A DNA stretch of 64,000 bases, taken from Limimonas halophila. GTDB lineage: Bacteria > Pseudomonadota > Alphaproteobacteria > Kiloniellales > Rhodovibrionaceae. The notes under the pieces are model-generated. The model worked only from the letters and a program-made list of their open reading frames with translations. It was not told where the DNA came from and made no database searches. The DNA is taken from assembly GCF_900100655.1 (NCBI RefSeq), contig NZ_FNCE01000005.1:141343-205342 (forward strand), in the 5' to 3' direction. Position 1 is the first letter of the stretch; each line of letters starts with the position of its first letter. Shown piece by piece: positions 38,073 to 47,364 of the stretch. The translations under genes were made by a program, and so were the position numbers.

Positions 38073-38165
38073 CCACCCCGCCCGTCATTGCCCGCTGACC
38101 ACCGGATCGAGTCCGGTGGCATGCGCGGGCAATCCCGCCCGGCGCGGTGACTCCCGGCGGGGTGG
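38073..38165. repeat. Triple-nested palindrome (REP-like)
   Basis: Three concentric inverted repeats: CCACCCCGCC (38073-38082) with GGCGGGGTGG (38156-38165); ATTGCCCGC (38087-38095) with GCGGGCAAT (38125-38133); and CCACCGGA (38099-38106) with TCCGGTGG (38112-38119). All arms are perfect. It starts 33 bases after the cupredoxin stop, a position typical of repetitive extragenic palindromes; it may also end transcription, though no T-run follows. The 227 bases beyond it up to the sulfotransferase gene hold nothing I can identify. Confidence 0.8.
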
Positions 38166-38392
38166 CTGAACCTAGCCGACCGTGCGTGCTGCTGCTCTAT
38201 CCGTCGCCCGACCAGTGCATGGTCATCGCATGCGGAAAACGATGCGCCGCCATCCCGCGCCCGAAAACGCGTGGGTGGAACCTGTTCGAACGTTCCTTCG
38301 AAATACTCTCGATCCGCAATTGAGCGTTTCCGGCACCGGGTGCTTGCCTTTTCAAGCATCTTTTCGGTGCTTTTCACCTCGGCACGGAGTGC

Positions 38393-40114
38393 GTGTTCGC
38401 CGTGTCCGAATGCATGGACGCAAATCACGTTGACGCTGCCGGCCGAACGCGCCGGTCGCTCGCGGCGTTTGCCGAGCACAGCGAGGCGTGGCGGTTGCGG
38501 GCGCACGCGCGGACGGCCGGCACCGCGAGCGCCTGGCGGGAGCTGGCCGACACCCTGGCCCGCCGCGCCCGCCCAAAAGGTGCGTTGATCGCCTACACGC
38601 GCGCCGCCCGCCGCGACCCCATCGAGGTGCGCGCCCGCCACGCGGCGGCCGAGCTGCACCGCGAGGCCGACGACCCCGCCGCGGCGAAACCGCTGTACCA
38701 CGCCATTCTCGCCATCAACCCGCACGATCCGGACGCTTGCGCGCGCCTCGGCGCGATCCTGGCCGAGGAGAGCATGGCGCACGCGGTGCCGGCCGAAGGC
38801 TACCTGCGCCGCGCGCACCACCTGGGCGCCGAGCCGCGCGAGGCCCTGGTGCCGTTGTGCCGTCTGCTGGCGGCGCAGGAGCGCGATCGCGAGATCGTCC
38901 AGCTCACCGCGGGCCACACGGACACGGCGACGGTCGACCAGCGCCTGCAAGCCCAGGCCGCGCTGGGCGATCTGGACGGCGCGGCGGACACCGCGTGCGC
39001 GGCGCTGCGCGCCCATCCCCACCACCCCGTCGCCTGGTACAACCTGGCCGCGCTGCGCCGGTACACCCGCGCCCCCGCGGAGGCCACGCGCGACCACGGC
39101 GGCGACGCGCTCGCCTGCGTGCGCGAGAAGGCCGAGCGGTCCACGGGCGAACTGCGCGAGGCCTACGCCTTCGCGCTGGCCGGCATGTTGGAGGGCGAGG
39201 GGCGCTTCGCGGACGCCTGGGCCTGGTACGAGACGGCCAACGCCAGCGTGCACGCGCGCCTGGGCAGCGACGTGGCGGCGGTCGAGGACGCGGAAACGCG
39301 CACGCTGCGGACGTTCACCGCGAGCACCCTGGACCGGCTCGGACGCGCGGGCATCCGCACGTCCGGCGCGGTGCCCATCTTCATCGTGGGCATGCCGCGC
39401 TCCGGCACGACGCTGGTGGAGCGGCTGCTGGCGGCCCACGACGCCGTCGCGCCGCTGGGCGAGCGCGCGGACCTCGTGGAGGCGCGCGACCACGCGCCCG
39501 TCATCGGCGACGGCCGGGATCTGCCCTGGCCGGAACGCGCGGCCGTGGTCTCGCCGCTGACGACCGGGGCGACCGCGGGCAGCTACATCAAGCGCGTCAA
39601 CGCGCTGACGCCGCCGGCCACGCGCTTCGCGGTGGACAAGCACCTGGCCAACAGCCGCCTGATCGGGCTGATCGCGGCGGCCCTGCCGCAAGCCCGCATC
39701 GTCCACGTGCGCCGCGATCCCCGGGACATCATGGCCAGCTGCTTCACGGCGCGGTTTCACCGCGGCCTGTCGTGGAGCTTCGACCTGGACGACATCGCGC
39801 GCCGCCAGGCCAGCCACGACCGCCTGATGGCGCACTGGCGGCGCGTTTTGCCCCCGGCGCGGCTGCTGGAGGTGCGCTACGAAGCGCTCGTGCGCGAGCC
39901 CGACCGCGTGGGCCGCGATATCGCGGATTTCTGCGGCTTCACCTGGAACCCCGGCGCGGCGGGCGGCCACGCGGCCACGGCCGCGCCCGTGCGCACCTCC
40001 AGCGTGCGGCAGGTGCGTGACGCCATCTCCGAGCGCTCCGTGGGCCGGTGGCGGCGGTTTCCGGGGCTGGCCGCGCGGTTCGGCCAGGACGCTTTATCCC
40101 CGGACGGTGCGTAA
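38393..40114 (+). CDS. TPR-repeat sulfotransferase
   Basis: The 573-residue protein joins N-terminal TPR-like helices (about 20-320, e.g. AKPLYHAILAINPHDPDACARLGAI) to a PAPS-dependent sulfotransferase domain (about 325-560). The 5'-phosphosulfate loop is GMPRSGTTLVERLLA and the 3'-phosphate region is VHVRRDPRDIMASCF. Bacterial TPR-sulfotransferases modify polysaccharides or protein tyrosines. The GTG at 38393 has GGAG just upstream but spaced short; ATG 38414 is the alternative. Forty bases separate it from the giant secreted-type protein gene, so they are likely one transcript. Confidence 0.85.
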   Translation: MFAVSECMDANHVDAAGRTRRSLAAFAEHSEAWRLRAHARTAGTASAWRELADTLARRARPKGALIAYTRAARRDPIEVRARHAAAELHREADDPAAAKPLYHAILAINPHDPDACARLGAILAEESMAHAVPAEGYLRRAHHLGAEPREALVPLCRLLAAQERDREIVQLTAGHTDTATVDQRLQAQAALGDLDGAADTACAALRAHPHHPVAWYNLAALRRYTRAPAEATRDHGGDALACVREKAERSTGELREAYAFALAGMLEGEGRFADAWAWYETANASVHARLGSDVAAVEDAETRTLRTFTASTLDRLGRAGIRTSGAVPIFIVGMPRSGTTLVERLLAAHDAVAPLGERADLVEARDHAPVIGDGRDLPWPERAAVVSPLTTGATAGSYIKRVNALTPPATRFAVDKHLANSRLIGLIAAALPQARIVHVRRDPRDIMASCFTARFHRGLSWSFDLDDIARRQASHDRLMAHWRRVLPPARLLEVRYEALVREPDRVGRDIADFCGFTWNPGAAGGHAATAAPVRTSSVRQVRDAISERSVGRWRRFPGLAARFGQDALSPDGA

Positions 40115-40153
40115 TATGAGCGCGCGCCGCGCCGAAGCCAGCGAGGTGTTGTC

Positions 40154-43100
40154 ATGGTGAACCGCTTCGACACCGCCGATTGGACGTTCAAGGGGCACGC
40201 GGGTGCGGTCCGCGATATCCAGCACACGTTCGCGGGTGGTTTTCTCACCGCGGCTGAGGACGGCACGGCGCGCAAGTTCGTCGAACAGCCCGACGGAAGC
40301 GTCACCACGGCGTGGGTTTTCGACGCGCACGCCGGCACCGTGACGGACGTCGAGCGCACCGCCAGGGGCGACTTCGTCAGCGTCGGAAGAGACGGCACGG
40401 TGCGTGGCTTCTCGGAAACGGCCGACGGAGGCGTGCGCGCCGACTGGACCGTTTCCGCCGGCACGGGCGACGTCGTTCCCCTTGGCGGCGGCACCTTCGC
40501 CGTGGTCGACGGCGCGAGCGTTCGCAAGTTTGCCGTCGGACCGGGAGGCGGCGCCACCACGGAATGGACCTTCGACGGCGCGGGCGAGCAGGTCACGGGC
40601 GTGGAAACGACGGCGGACGGCGGGTTCGTCGCCGCGTCCCGCGACACCACGGTGTATAAGTTCGCCGAGACCGGGGGCGGCGGTGTCGCGCCCGAGTGGA
40701 CCTTCGACGCGCACACGGACGCCGTCGAGGATGTCGAGGTGACACGGGGCGACAGCTTCGTCACCGCCGGCGCTGATGGCACCGTCCGCAAGATCGGACC
40801 CGACGGCCCGGCGTGGACGTGGCGCCCCGACACCCATGACGCCACACCCCCCGTGGCGAAGGACGTGGAACAGACCGATGACGGTGGGTTCGTGGCGGCC
40901 TTCGGCGAGCCCGACAGCGGCCGGAGCACCGAGATTTTCACGTTCGAGCCCACAGGAAACGGCGATTTCCGCACCGATTGGACGTTCACCGGCAACGCCG
41001 CCTTCGTCTTCGACGTCGAACAGACTCGCGACGGCGGCTTCGTCAGCGCGGCCGCAGACGAAACCGTGCGTAGGTTCACGCCGCCCGAGCCGCTCAGCGG
41101 GACGCCGGGGGATGACACCCTCGAAGCGGATGCAGACGGCGTTACGATTTTCGGCGGCGCAGGCGACGACATCTTAACAAGCAAATTCAACAACACCGCG
41201 CTGAATGGCGAAAAAGGCAACGACGACCTGACGACCGATCTTTCGGTCAGCACGGATTCAGCTGAAGCGCTCGAAGGCAGCACGACACAGAACGGTGGTC
41301 AGGGCGAGGACACCCTGGAAGCCACGGTTCGGGCCGAGGGTGGCAGTGAAGTGCGCGCAACGACGAAGCTGGACGGCGGCGATCAGCGCGACACAATTAC
41401 CGCGAATGCCGTGGCCGCCCGAAGCGGCGAGACGGACTTGCTGGAAACCGTCAATGAAATCGATGGTGGCGGGGGCGATGACACCATCGATGCATCTGCG
41501 GTTATTAATCTCACAAGTGGGACGTCAAATGCCAAAAATGTAATAAGTGGCGGAGGCGGCAATGACGATATCGAGGCAACCGCGGAACTTGATGGTGCAC
41601 CCTCGGAGAGCAGCGTCACCAACATCGTCGATGGCGGAGGTGGTCATGACACGATCAGTCTCAAAGCGATCGGAGATTTTCACGGACTGACGACACAGGC
41701 CCTCAACGAGGTCACTGGCGGAAACGGCAAAGACGAAATCACGGCTGAAGCAAAAGTTCAGTCGAACGGTGGCCGGACGGCAACGAACGTGCTGGAAGGC
41801 GGCAGCGGCGACGACACGCTCACGGCGGAGGGTTTCGGCAATTCCAACACCAGCGGCGCAGAAGTCTTGAACACCCTTCGCGGCGGTTCCGGCGACGATA
41901 CAATGGTCGCTGACGGCAAGACGATTAACAGCTTCGGCACGGTCGAAAACACGCTGCGTGGCGGTGACGGCGACGATGAGATGCGCGCGACCGGCGAGGT
42001 TGTGCGTGGGAGCCAACCCGAAGGCACGGTGGAGAACGATCTCGCTGGCGGAGATGGCAACGACATTCTGACCGCCACTGTCGTTCAAGCCGAGGAAGGG
42101 CGCAGCGTGCTCTCCGGCGGCGCCGGCAACGACGAACTCACGGTGAACGGTGGCGATGCCAATGAGCTGGATGGCGGACGCGGCCAGGATACCCTGATCG
42201 GCGGAAGCGGCGACGACCGCCTGGACGGTGGCAAGGATGACGATACCCTGGTTCTGAGCGCGGGTGCCGATACCCTGATCGGCGGTGCCGGGACGGACAC
42301 GGTGGAGGTCAGCGGCAGCCGCGACGATTATGCCTTCGAAGACGACAAAAGCACGCTCGTCGCGCCGAACGGGGACGAGAGCACGCTGCAAAGCGTGGAA
42401 GCCGTGGCATTCGAAGATACGACCGTCAGCCTCGGGCAAAATTCGCAACCCCCCAACGCCAACGACGACAACGCCACCACACCGGCCGGCGAGGCGGTAA
42501 CGATCGACGTTCTGGCGAACGACAGCGATTCCGACAGCGACGAGTTGACGATTGAGGATCCTGGCGAGCCCGCCAATGGCACTGCCGAGGTGGCCGCCGG
42601 CAACAGCATTCGCTACACGCCGGATGCCGGTTTCAGCGGGACGGAAACGTTTACGTACACGGTGGCCGACAGCGCGGGAAACACGGCCAGGGCTGAGATC
42701 GCAGTGGCCGTGGAAGATGCAGACGGCGGAACCGGCAGCGTCGGCCCCAACCCGCCGCGCAGCGAGGGGTTGAACATCGTCGTCACCAACGGCGAGGCCC
42801 AGACGCTGCGCGTGCCCTTCGCCGCCGATCTGCGCGGCACGGCCGCGGACGAGACCGTGCAGGTGCCGGCCGGCGGCACGCTCGCCTTTGGCGGCAACAC
42901 GGGCGACACCGTGGAATTCGCGGCGCCGCTGGATGCTTTCGAGGTCTCCGCCTCGGGCAACACCATCACCTTCGCCAACGGCGAAACCGAGGCCACGATC
43001 GCGCTCAACGGGGACGTCGATCTGGCCTTCGCCGACGGCGGCACCACCGCCACGATCCAAAGCGGAGACGGCGGCTTCACCACCCGCCTGGGCTCGCAGA

Positions 43101-43999
43101 CCCTGGACGGCGATTTCAACCCGGGCGCCATCTTTCTCGACCCGGATGCGGCGTCCGCGCTGTCCGGCGGGCCGGCCAACACCCCGCCGGCCAGCAGCAC
43201 GCCCAACCTGGTGGTCCTGAACGGGGAATCGCAGACGCTGCGCGTGCCCTTCGCCGCCGAGGTGCGGGGGACGGCCGAGGCCGAAACCGTGCAGGTGCCC
43301 GACGGCGGCCTGCTGGAATTCGCCGGCAACACGGGCGACGAGGTCGAGTTCGCGGGCGACCTGGCCGATCACGGCTTTTCGCAGAGCGGCAACGTCGTTA
43401 GCGTGACCGGGCCCTCCGGCACCCGCGCGGACGTGGCGCTCAACGCGGACGTGAAGCTGGCCTTCGCCGACGGCGCGACCACCGCCTCGATTGACGGCCA
43501 GACCGCGCGCGTCGGCGGGCAGGCTCTGGACGATACCTTCGATCCGGGAAGCGTTCCCCTGGATGCGGACGACATCTCCGCCCTGGCGGGTGCTGGGGGC
43601 AGCACAGGATTGCCTGAACGACCGCCATCGCAGGGCGGCCGCGGTCCGACGGTTGTGCAGGCCGGCACCGCCGAGAGCGACAACATCAACGGGAACCAGG
43701 ATGCCACGATCTCCGGCAACGGCGGCGAGGACCGCTTCATCGTCAACCAGGAGGACACGGCCGTCACGATTGACGACTTCGCGAACGGCGATCAGGTGTT
43801 CTTCGGCGACGGCCTGACCGAGGGCGACATCTCCGTCACGAACGGCAGCTTCGGCGACGGCGAGCTGCAGCTCGCCGGCGGCCAGGCCAGCGTGACGCTG
43901 ACGAACCTGGCGGACGATGAGGATGTCATCCTCAACCCCGGCGACAGCGATACCGGCTTCCAGGGGGTCTTCGGCGACGACGCCTTGGCGTTTGGGTAA
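40154..43999 (+). CDS. Giant propeller-RTX-cadherin-like repeat protein
   Basis: The 1,281-residue acidic protein lacks cysteine and a signal peptide. Residues about 10-309 are seven copies of a ~44-residue unit with (D/E/A)W-T-F and (G/D)GFV motifs, giving a complete seven-bladed propeller. Residues ~315-750 hold about fourteen GGxGxD calcium-binding motifs of the RTX type. Residues ~764-860 form a cadherin-like/VCBS domain (VLANDSDSDSDELTI, YTPDAGFSGTETFTYTV). Then come two copies of a ~130-residue module (from 871 and 1017), and a final NINGNQDATISGNGGEDRF domain. Type I secretion is inferred from the RTX repeats; no TolC/HlyB/HlyD genes are in the window. Function unknown: adhesin or cell-surface matrix protein is likely. 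Confidence 0.85.
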   Translation: MVNRFDTADWTFKGHAGAVRDIQHTFAGGFLTAAEDGTARKFVEQPDGSVTTAWVFDAHAGTVTDVERTARGDFVSVGRDGTVRGFSETADGGVRADWTVSAGTGDVVPLGGGTFAVVDGASVRKFAVGPGGGATTEWTFDGAGEQVTGVETTADGGFVAASRDTTVYKFAETGGGGVAPEWTFDAHTDAVEDVEVTRGDSFVTAGADGTVRKIGPDGPAWTWRPDTHDATPPVAKDVEQTDDGGFVAAFGEPDSGRSTEIFTFEPTGNGDFRTDWTFTGNAAFVFDVEQTRDGGFVSAAADETVRRFTPPEPLSGTPGDDTLEADADGVTIFGGAGDDILTSKFNNTALNGEKGNDDLTTDLSVSTDSAEALEGSTTQNGGQGEDTLEATVRAEGGSEVRATTKLDGGDQRDTITANAVAARSGETDLLETVNEIDGGGGDDTIDASAVINLTSGTSNAKNVISGGGGNDDIEATAELDGAPSESSVTNIVDGGGGHDTISLKAIGDFHGLTTQALNEVTGGNGKDEITAEAKVQSNGGRTATNVLEGGSGDDTLTAEGFGNSNTSGAEVLNTLRGGSGDDTMVADGKTINSFGTVENTLRGGDGDDEMRATGEVVRGSQPEGTVENDLAGGDGNDILTATVVQAEEGRSVLSGGAGNDELTVNGGDANELDGGRGQDTLIGGSGDDRLDGGKDDDTLVLSAGADTLIGGAGTDTVEVSGSRDDYAFEDDKSTLVAPNGDESTLQSVEAVAFEDTTVSLGQNSQPPNANDDNATTPAGEAVTIDVLANDSDSDSDELTIEDPGEPANGTAEVAAGNSIRYTPDAGFSGTETFTYTVADSAGNTARAEIAVAVEDADGGTGSVGPNPPRSEGLNIVVTNGEAQTLRVPFAADLRGTAADETVQVPAGGTLAFGGNTGDTVEFAAPLDAFEVSASGNTITFANGETEATIALNGDVDLAFADGGTTATIQSGDGGFTTRLGSQTLDGDFNPGAIFLDPDAASALSGGPANTPPASSTPNLVVLNGESQTLRVPFAAEVRGTAEAETVQVPDGGLLEFAGNTGDEVEFAGDLADHGFSQSGNVVSVTGPSGTRADVALNADVKLAFADGATTASIDGQTARVGGQALDDTFDPGSVPLDADDISALAGAGGSTGLPERPPSQGGRGPTVVQAGTAESDNINGNQDATISGNGGEDRFIVNQEDTAVTIDDFANGDQVFFGDGLTEGDISVTNGSFGDGELQLAGGQASVTLTNLADDEDVILNPGDSDTGFQGVFGDDALAFG

Positions 44000-44068
44000 C
44001 GGGGCAGCAAGGCGCCGGCACCTGGAGCGGCATGCGCGCCGCATGGCGCGCGATGCCGCCCTACAGCG

Positions 44069-45775
44069 CTATCCAGTTTTCAAATTCCTCAGGCGGTTCA
44101 ACGCCGCGGCCAGCTCGGTGCGGCGGAAGCGGGCAAGGTCGCCGCGGGCTTTGCCGATGCCGTCCAGGCCGCGCTCGGCGAGGCGCTGCTCGATGCGGTC
44201 CAGCACCTCCGGGATGGGGCGGCCGCGGAACTGGTTGTCGCTGGTGAGCGTCATCAGGGCCTCGGCCACGGCGCGCGTCTGGCTTTCGTCCACGAGCTGT
44301 TCGACGGCCGTGAGGTCGATGTCGTCCAGGCCGATGGAGATGGCGTGGGCGTGCGGCACCTTCACCTTGGGCGGCTTGTCGCCCTTCCCGGTGATGCCGG
44401 TGCCGCGCAGGGTGCGGGTGCGCGGGCGGCCGAAGGCCTCGCCGCCTTCCTCGCTGCGTTCGGTGCGGTGCTGATCCACGATCTCGCGCGCGCGCTCGGT
44501 GACGTCCTCGGGCCGGAAGGCCTGCATGGCGAGCACGGTGTCGGCCTTGTCCAGGTAGTCGCCGGAGCCGCCGAGCACGAGCGTCGTGGACACGCCCAGG
44601 TCGTCGTAGAGCTGGCGCACCTTGTCGATGAAGGGCGTGATGGGCTCCTGGTCCTTGGCGATCAGGGCCTGCATGCGCCGGTCGCGGATCATGAAGTTCG
44701 TGGCCGAGGTGTCCTCGTCCATGAAGAGGCCCGTGGCGCCGGCTTCCAGCGCCTCCACGATGTTGGCCGCCTGCGAGGTGGAGCCGGAGGCGTTGGGCGA
44801 GGAGAAGGCGTCCGTGCGCGCGCCGCCCGGCAGGTCGTTGATGAAGGGCGAGATGTCGGCGTCGGTGACGCTGCGGCCGTCCTCCGCGCGCACCTTCACC
44901 GCCATGGGATCGGCGACGACGAACTCGCGCCCGTCGTCCGGCACGTGGGTGTAGACGCCGCGTTCGACCGCCTGCAGCAGCGTGGACTTGCCGTGGTAGC
45001 CGCCGCCCACGATCAGCGTCACGCCGCGCCGGATGCCCAGGCCGCCGATCGAGCCGCCGTTGGGCCGCTCCAGGGTGACGCGCAGGCTGTCCGGGCTCTC
45101 GAAGGGGATGGGGCCGTCGGTCATGGGGCGGTCGTCCACGCCCGAGCGGCGCGGCAGGATGGCTCCGTCGGCGACGAAGGCCACCAGATCGTTCTCCCCG
45201 AGCTGGGCGCGCAGGGCGTCGGCGTCCTCCGCGACCTCGACGTGGCGCTGGAGCGCGGTCGCATCGAGCGCGGCATACCGCAGCGTCTCCCGCACCAGCT
45301 TGGGCACGTCCTGGCACAGCATCTGCTCCGCCTCGCGCCCGGCGATGGAGCGGCCCTGCGCCGGCATCCCGGCGACGAAGCGCGCCTCCACGCCGCCGTC
45401 GTCCAGCAGCACGACGGCGCTGCGCTCCAGGATCTCCTGGCCCGGCATGTCCATGGCGATGAGCCCGGAGGAGCCGGAGCCGCGCGGCTTGGCGAGCTGC
45501 TTCGCGCGGGAAGCGAAGGCGCGGGCCAGGTAGTCGCGCAGGGCCACGGCACGGCTGGCGCTGCTCCGCGTCGTCTCGGGGAAGGCGGCCGTCTCGGCGG
45601 CCACGCGCACGCGCAGGCGCGAGGGGCTGCCGAAGGGATCGCCCTGGACGTGGTCGACCAGCAGCTCGAAGCCGTCGAAGGTGTAGCTGCCAACGATGTC
45701 CTTGTAGGCCTTGTAGCCCTTGCCATCGATGCGGCGCAGGGTCTGCTGCAAGCTCTGGCGCGTCGCGGCGCGCAT
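44069..45775 (-). CDS. Predicted ATPase of the ABC class
   Basis: The 568-residue protein matches the stand-alone ABC-class ATPase family: LQQTLRRIDGKGYKAYKDIVGSYTF near the start, Walker A-like GGGYHGKSTLLQAVERGVYTHVPGDG-type region (about 258), SSPNASGSTSQAANIVEALEAGATGLFMDEDTSATNFMIRD (signature and Walker B, about 330-365), and ITPFIDKVRQLYDDLGVSTTLVLGGSGDY. No membrane segment or transporter partner is present. Function is unknown; members are soluble and possibly nucleic-acid linked. It follows the rRNA methyltransferase gene by 37 bases on the same strand. Confidence 0.9.
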   Translation of the reverse strand: MRAATRQSLQQTLRRIDGKGYKAYKDIVGSYTFDGFELLVDHVQGDPFGSPSRLRVRVAAETAAFPETTRSSASRAVALRDYLARAFASRAKQLAKPRGSGSSGLIAMDMPGQEILERSAVVLLDDGGVEARFVAGMPAQGRSIAGREAEQMLCQDVPKLVRETLRYAALDATALQRHVEVAEDADALRAQLGENDLVAFVADGAILPRRSGVDDRPMTDGPIPFESPDSLRVTLERPNGGSIGGLGIRRGVTLIVGGGYHGKSTLLQAVERGVYTHVPDDGREFVVADPMAVKVRAEDGRSVTDADISPFINDLPGGARTDAFSSPNASGSTSQAANIVEALEAGATGLFMDEDTSATNFMIRDRRMQALIAKDQEPITPFIDKVRQLYDDLGVSTTLVLGGSGDYLDKADTVLAMQAFRPEDVTERAREIVDQHRTERSEEGGEAFGRPRTRTLRGTGITGKGDKPPKVKVPHAHAISIGLDDIDLTAVEQLVDESQTRAVAEALMTLTSDNQFRGRPIPEVLDRIEQRLAERGLDGIGKARGDLARFRRTELAAALNRLRNLKTG

Positions 45776-45812
45776 GCGGCCTCCGTCGTCGTGGCGGGCG
45801 GCGCGGTCCGGA

Positions 45813-47249
45813 TCAGCGCATCCAGGCGCGCGGGAACTGGCTTTCGATCGTGGCCGGGGTGTCGCCGTCGCCGGGGTGCAGGAAGCCCACGCCCAGGCTG
45901 ACGCCCTGGAAGTGCAGCAGCACGTGGCCGCGCCCGTCGCACGCCGCGAGCTGTTCGGGCCGTGGCTGCACCGCCTGGCGCGCCTGGTAGGCGTCCACCT
46001 GCGCGCGGTCCAGCGCGACCACGTTGCGGCTCGCGGCGTCACCGAGCATGAGCGCGGCGGCCGTCGTGGGCTTGGGCCAGCGCGCGCCGCGGCGGGTGAA
46101 GGGCACGCCGCTGGCCGTGGGGCGGGGCCGCCCCGGCGGGCGGTGGTCCTCGGCCGTGGCGTGAACGTGGTCCCCGGCTTCCCACAGCTTCAACCCCGAG
46201 AGGTCCGCCGGGTCGAGGCCGAAGCGGTGGACGAGCGGGTCGAGGATGGCGGTGCGGTCGGCCGGCTCGCCCGGCGCCGCCGGTTCGACCTCGGCCGGAT
46301 CGGGCGCGTAAACCGTCGCGTTGGCCGGGCGCTCCAGGGCGATGGCGAAGAAGCCGCCCGTGCCGCTGCGGTGGGGCCACAGGCGCACGGCGTTCTCCAC
46401 CACCTCCTGGTCGAAGGCGTGGTCGCCCCAGACCGCCACGCCCGGATCGGCGGGCAGCGAGCCCACGTTCACCTGGACGGGATAGACCTCGCCCGGCAGG
46501 TCGCGGAGGACCGACTCGACAACGGCCTCGTTTTCCTCGGGCGCGAAGCTGCACGTGGAATAGACGATGCGCCCGCCGGGCCGGGTGAGCTTCACCGCAC
46601 GGCGCAGGAGCGCGCGCTGCTGGCCGCCCACCCAGTGCCGGAAGGTCCGCTCCGAGCGCTCGTAGCCCGCGCCCGAGCGCGCGTTCGTGCCCTCGGCGGA
46701 GCAGGGCGCGTCCACCAGCACGCGGTCGAACATGCCCGCGGCCAGCGGGAAGTCCCCGGCGTCGTGGACGCAGGCCGTGAGGTTCACCAGCCCCAGACGC
46801 TTCATCTTGTCGCGCACGGCGGCGAGGCGGCGGGAATCCTTGTCGTTCGCCAGCACGGTGCCGGTGTTGCCCAGCGCCATGGCGATCTGGGCCGCCTTGC
46901 CGCCCGGCGCCGAGCACAGATCGAGCACCCGCTCGCCCGGCTCCGGCGCCAGCAAGTGCACGGGCAGCAGCGAGGCTTCCTCCTGGATCTGGTACAGCCC
47001 CGCCTGCGCCGGCCACCAGCCGCCGGGGCGCGCGGGCGGCGGCACGCGCAGCGCCCCCTGGGTCCAGTGCACGGGCTCGATGGGGCAGGCGTCCGCGTCC
47101 AACAGCGCGGCGAGGCCGTCGGCGCCGATGCGGTTGCCGTTGGCGACGACGCAGGTGGGCCGCGGCTCGGTGGTGGCGCGCACGAAGGCGTCCCAGTCGC
47201 GGATCAGCGGGGCGTAGCGGTCCAGCGCCGCGCCGTGGGTGCCGGCCAT
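45813..47249 (-). CDS. RsmF/RsmB-like 16S rRNA (cytosine-C5) methyltransferase
   Basis: The 478-residue protein has the NOL1/NOP2/Sun core: QEEASLLPVHLLAPEPGERVLDLCSAPGGKAAQIA (SAM site), ANDKDSRRLAAVRDKMKRLG, DAPCSAEGTNARS with the first catalytic-loop Cys (about 182), and YSTCSFAPEENEAVVE with the nucleophile Cys (about 230). The C-terminal third (from ~330) ends with a PUA-like region (DGRGHVLLHFQGVSLGVGFL), which points to RsmF rather than RsmB. It modifies cytosine in rRNA. Repeat family B copy 2 lies upstream. Confidence 0.9.
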   Translation of the reverse strand: MAGTHGAALDRYAPLIRDWDAFVRATTEPRPTCVVANGNRIGADGLAALLDADACPIEPVHWTQGALRVPPPARPGGWWPAQAGLYQIQEEASLLPVHLLAPEPGERVLDLCSAPGGKAAQIAMALGNTGTVLANDKDSRRLAAVRDKMKRLGLVNLTACVHDAGDFPLAAGMFDRVLVDAPCSAEGTNARSGAGYERSERTFRHWVGGQQRALLRRAVKLTRPGGRIVYSTCSFAPEENEAVVESVLRDLPGEVYPVQVNVGSLPADPGVAVWGDHAFDQEVVENAVRLWPHRSGTGGFFAIALERPANATVYAPDPAEVEPAAPGEPADRTAILDPLVHRFGLDPADLSGLKLWEAGDHVHATAEDHRPPGRPRPTASGVPFTRRGARWPKPTTAAALMLGDAASRNVVALDRAQVDAYQARQAVQPRPEQLAACDGRGHVLLHFQGVSLGVGFLHPGDGDTPATIESQFPRAWMR

Positions 47250-47364
47250 GGTTCCTCCCAGCAGTCGATCGCCGGGATATAGCCCATGGCGCGGCGGCTG
47301 TCAGGGGCGGGCTGGTTGTTATACGCGTGCCCAGTGAGCGACACGCACCGCAGGCCTCGGGTTA

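Noticed and set aside
41100..42300. Possible tandem DNA repeat or CRISPR-like array in the RTX region
   Set aside because: Repetition is at the protein level (GGxGxD motifs) with variable spacing; there are no identical direct DNA repeats or spacers.
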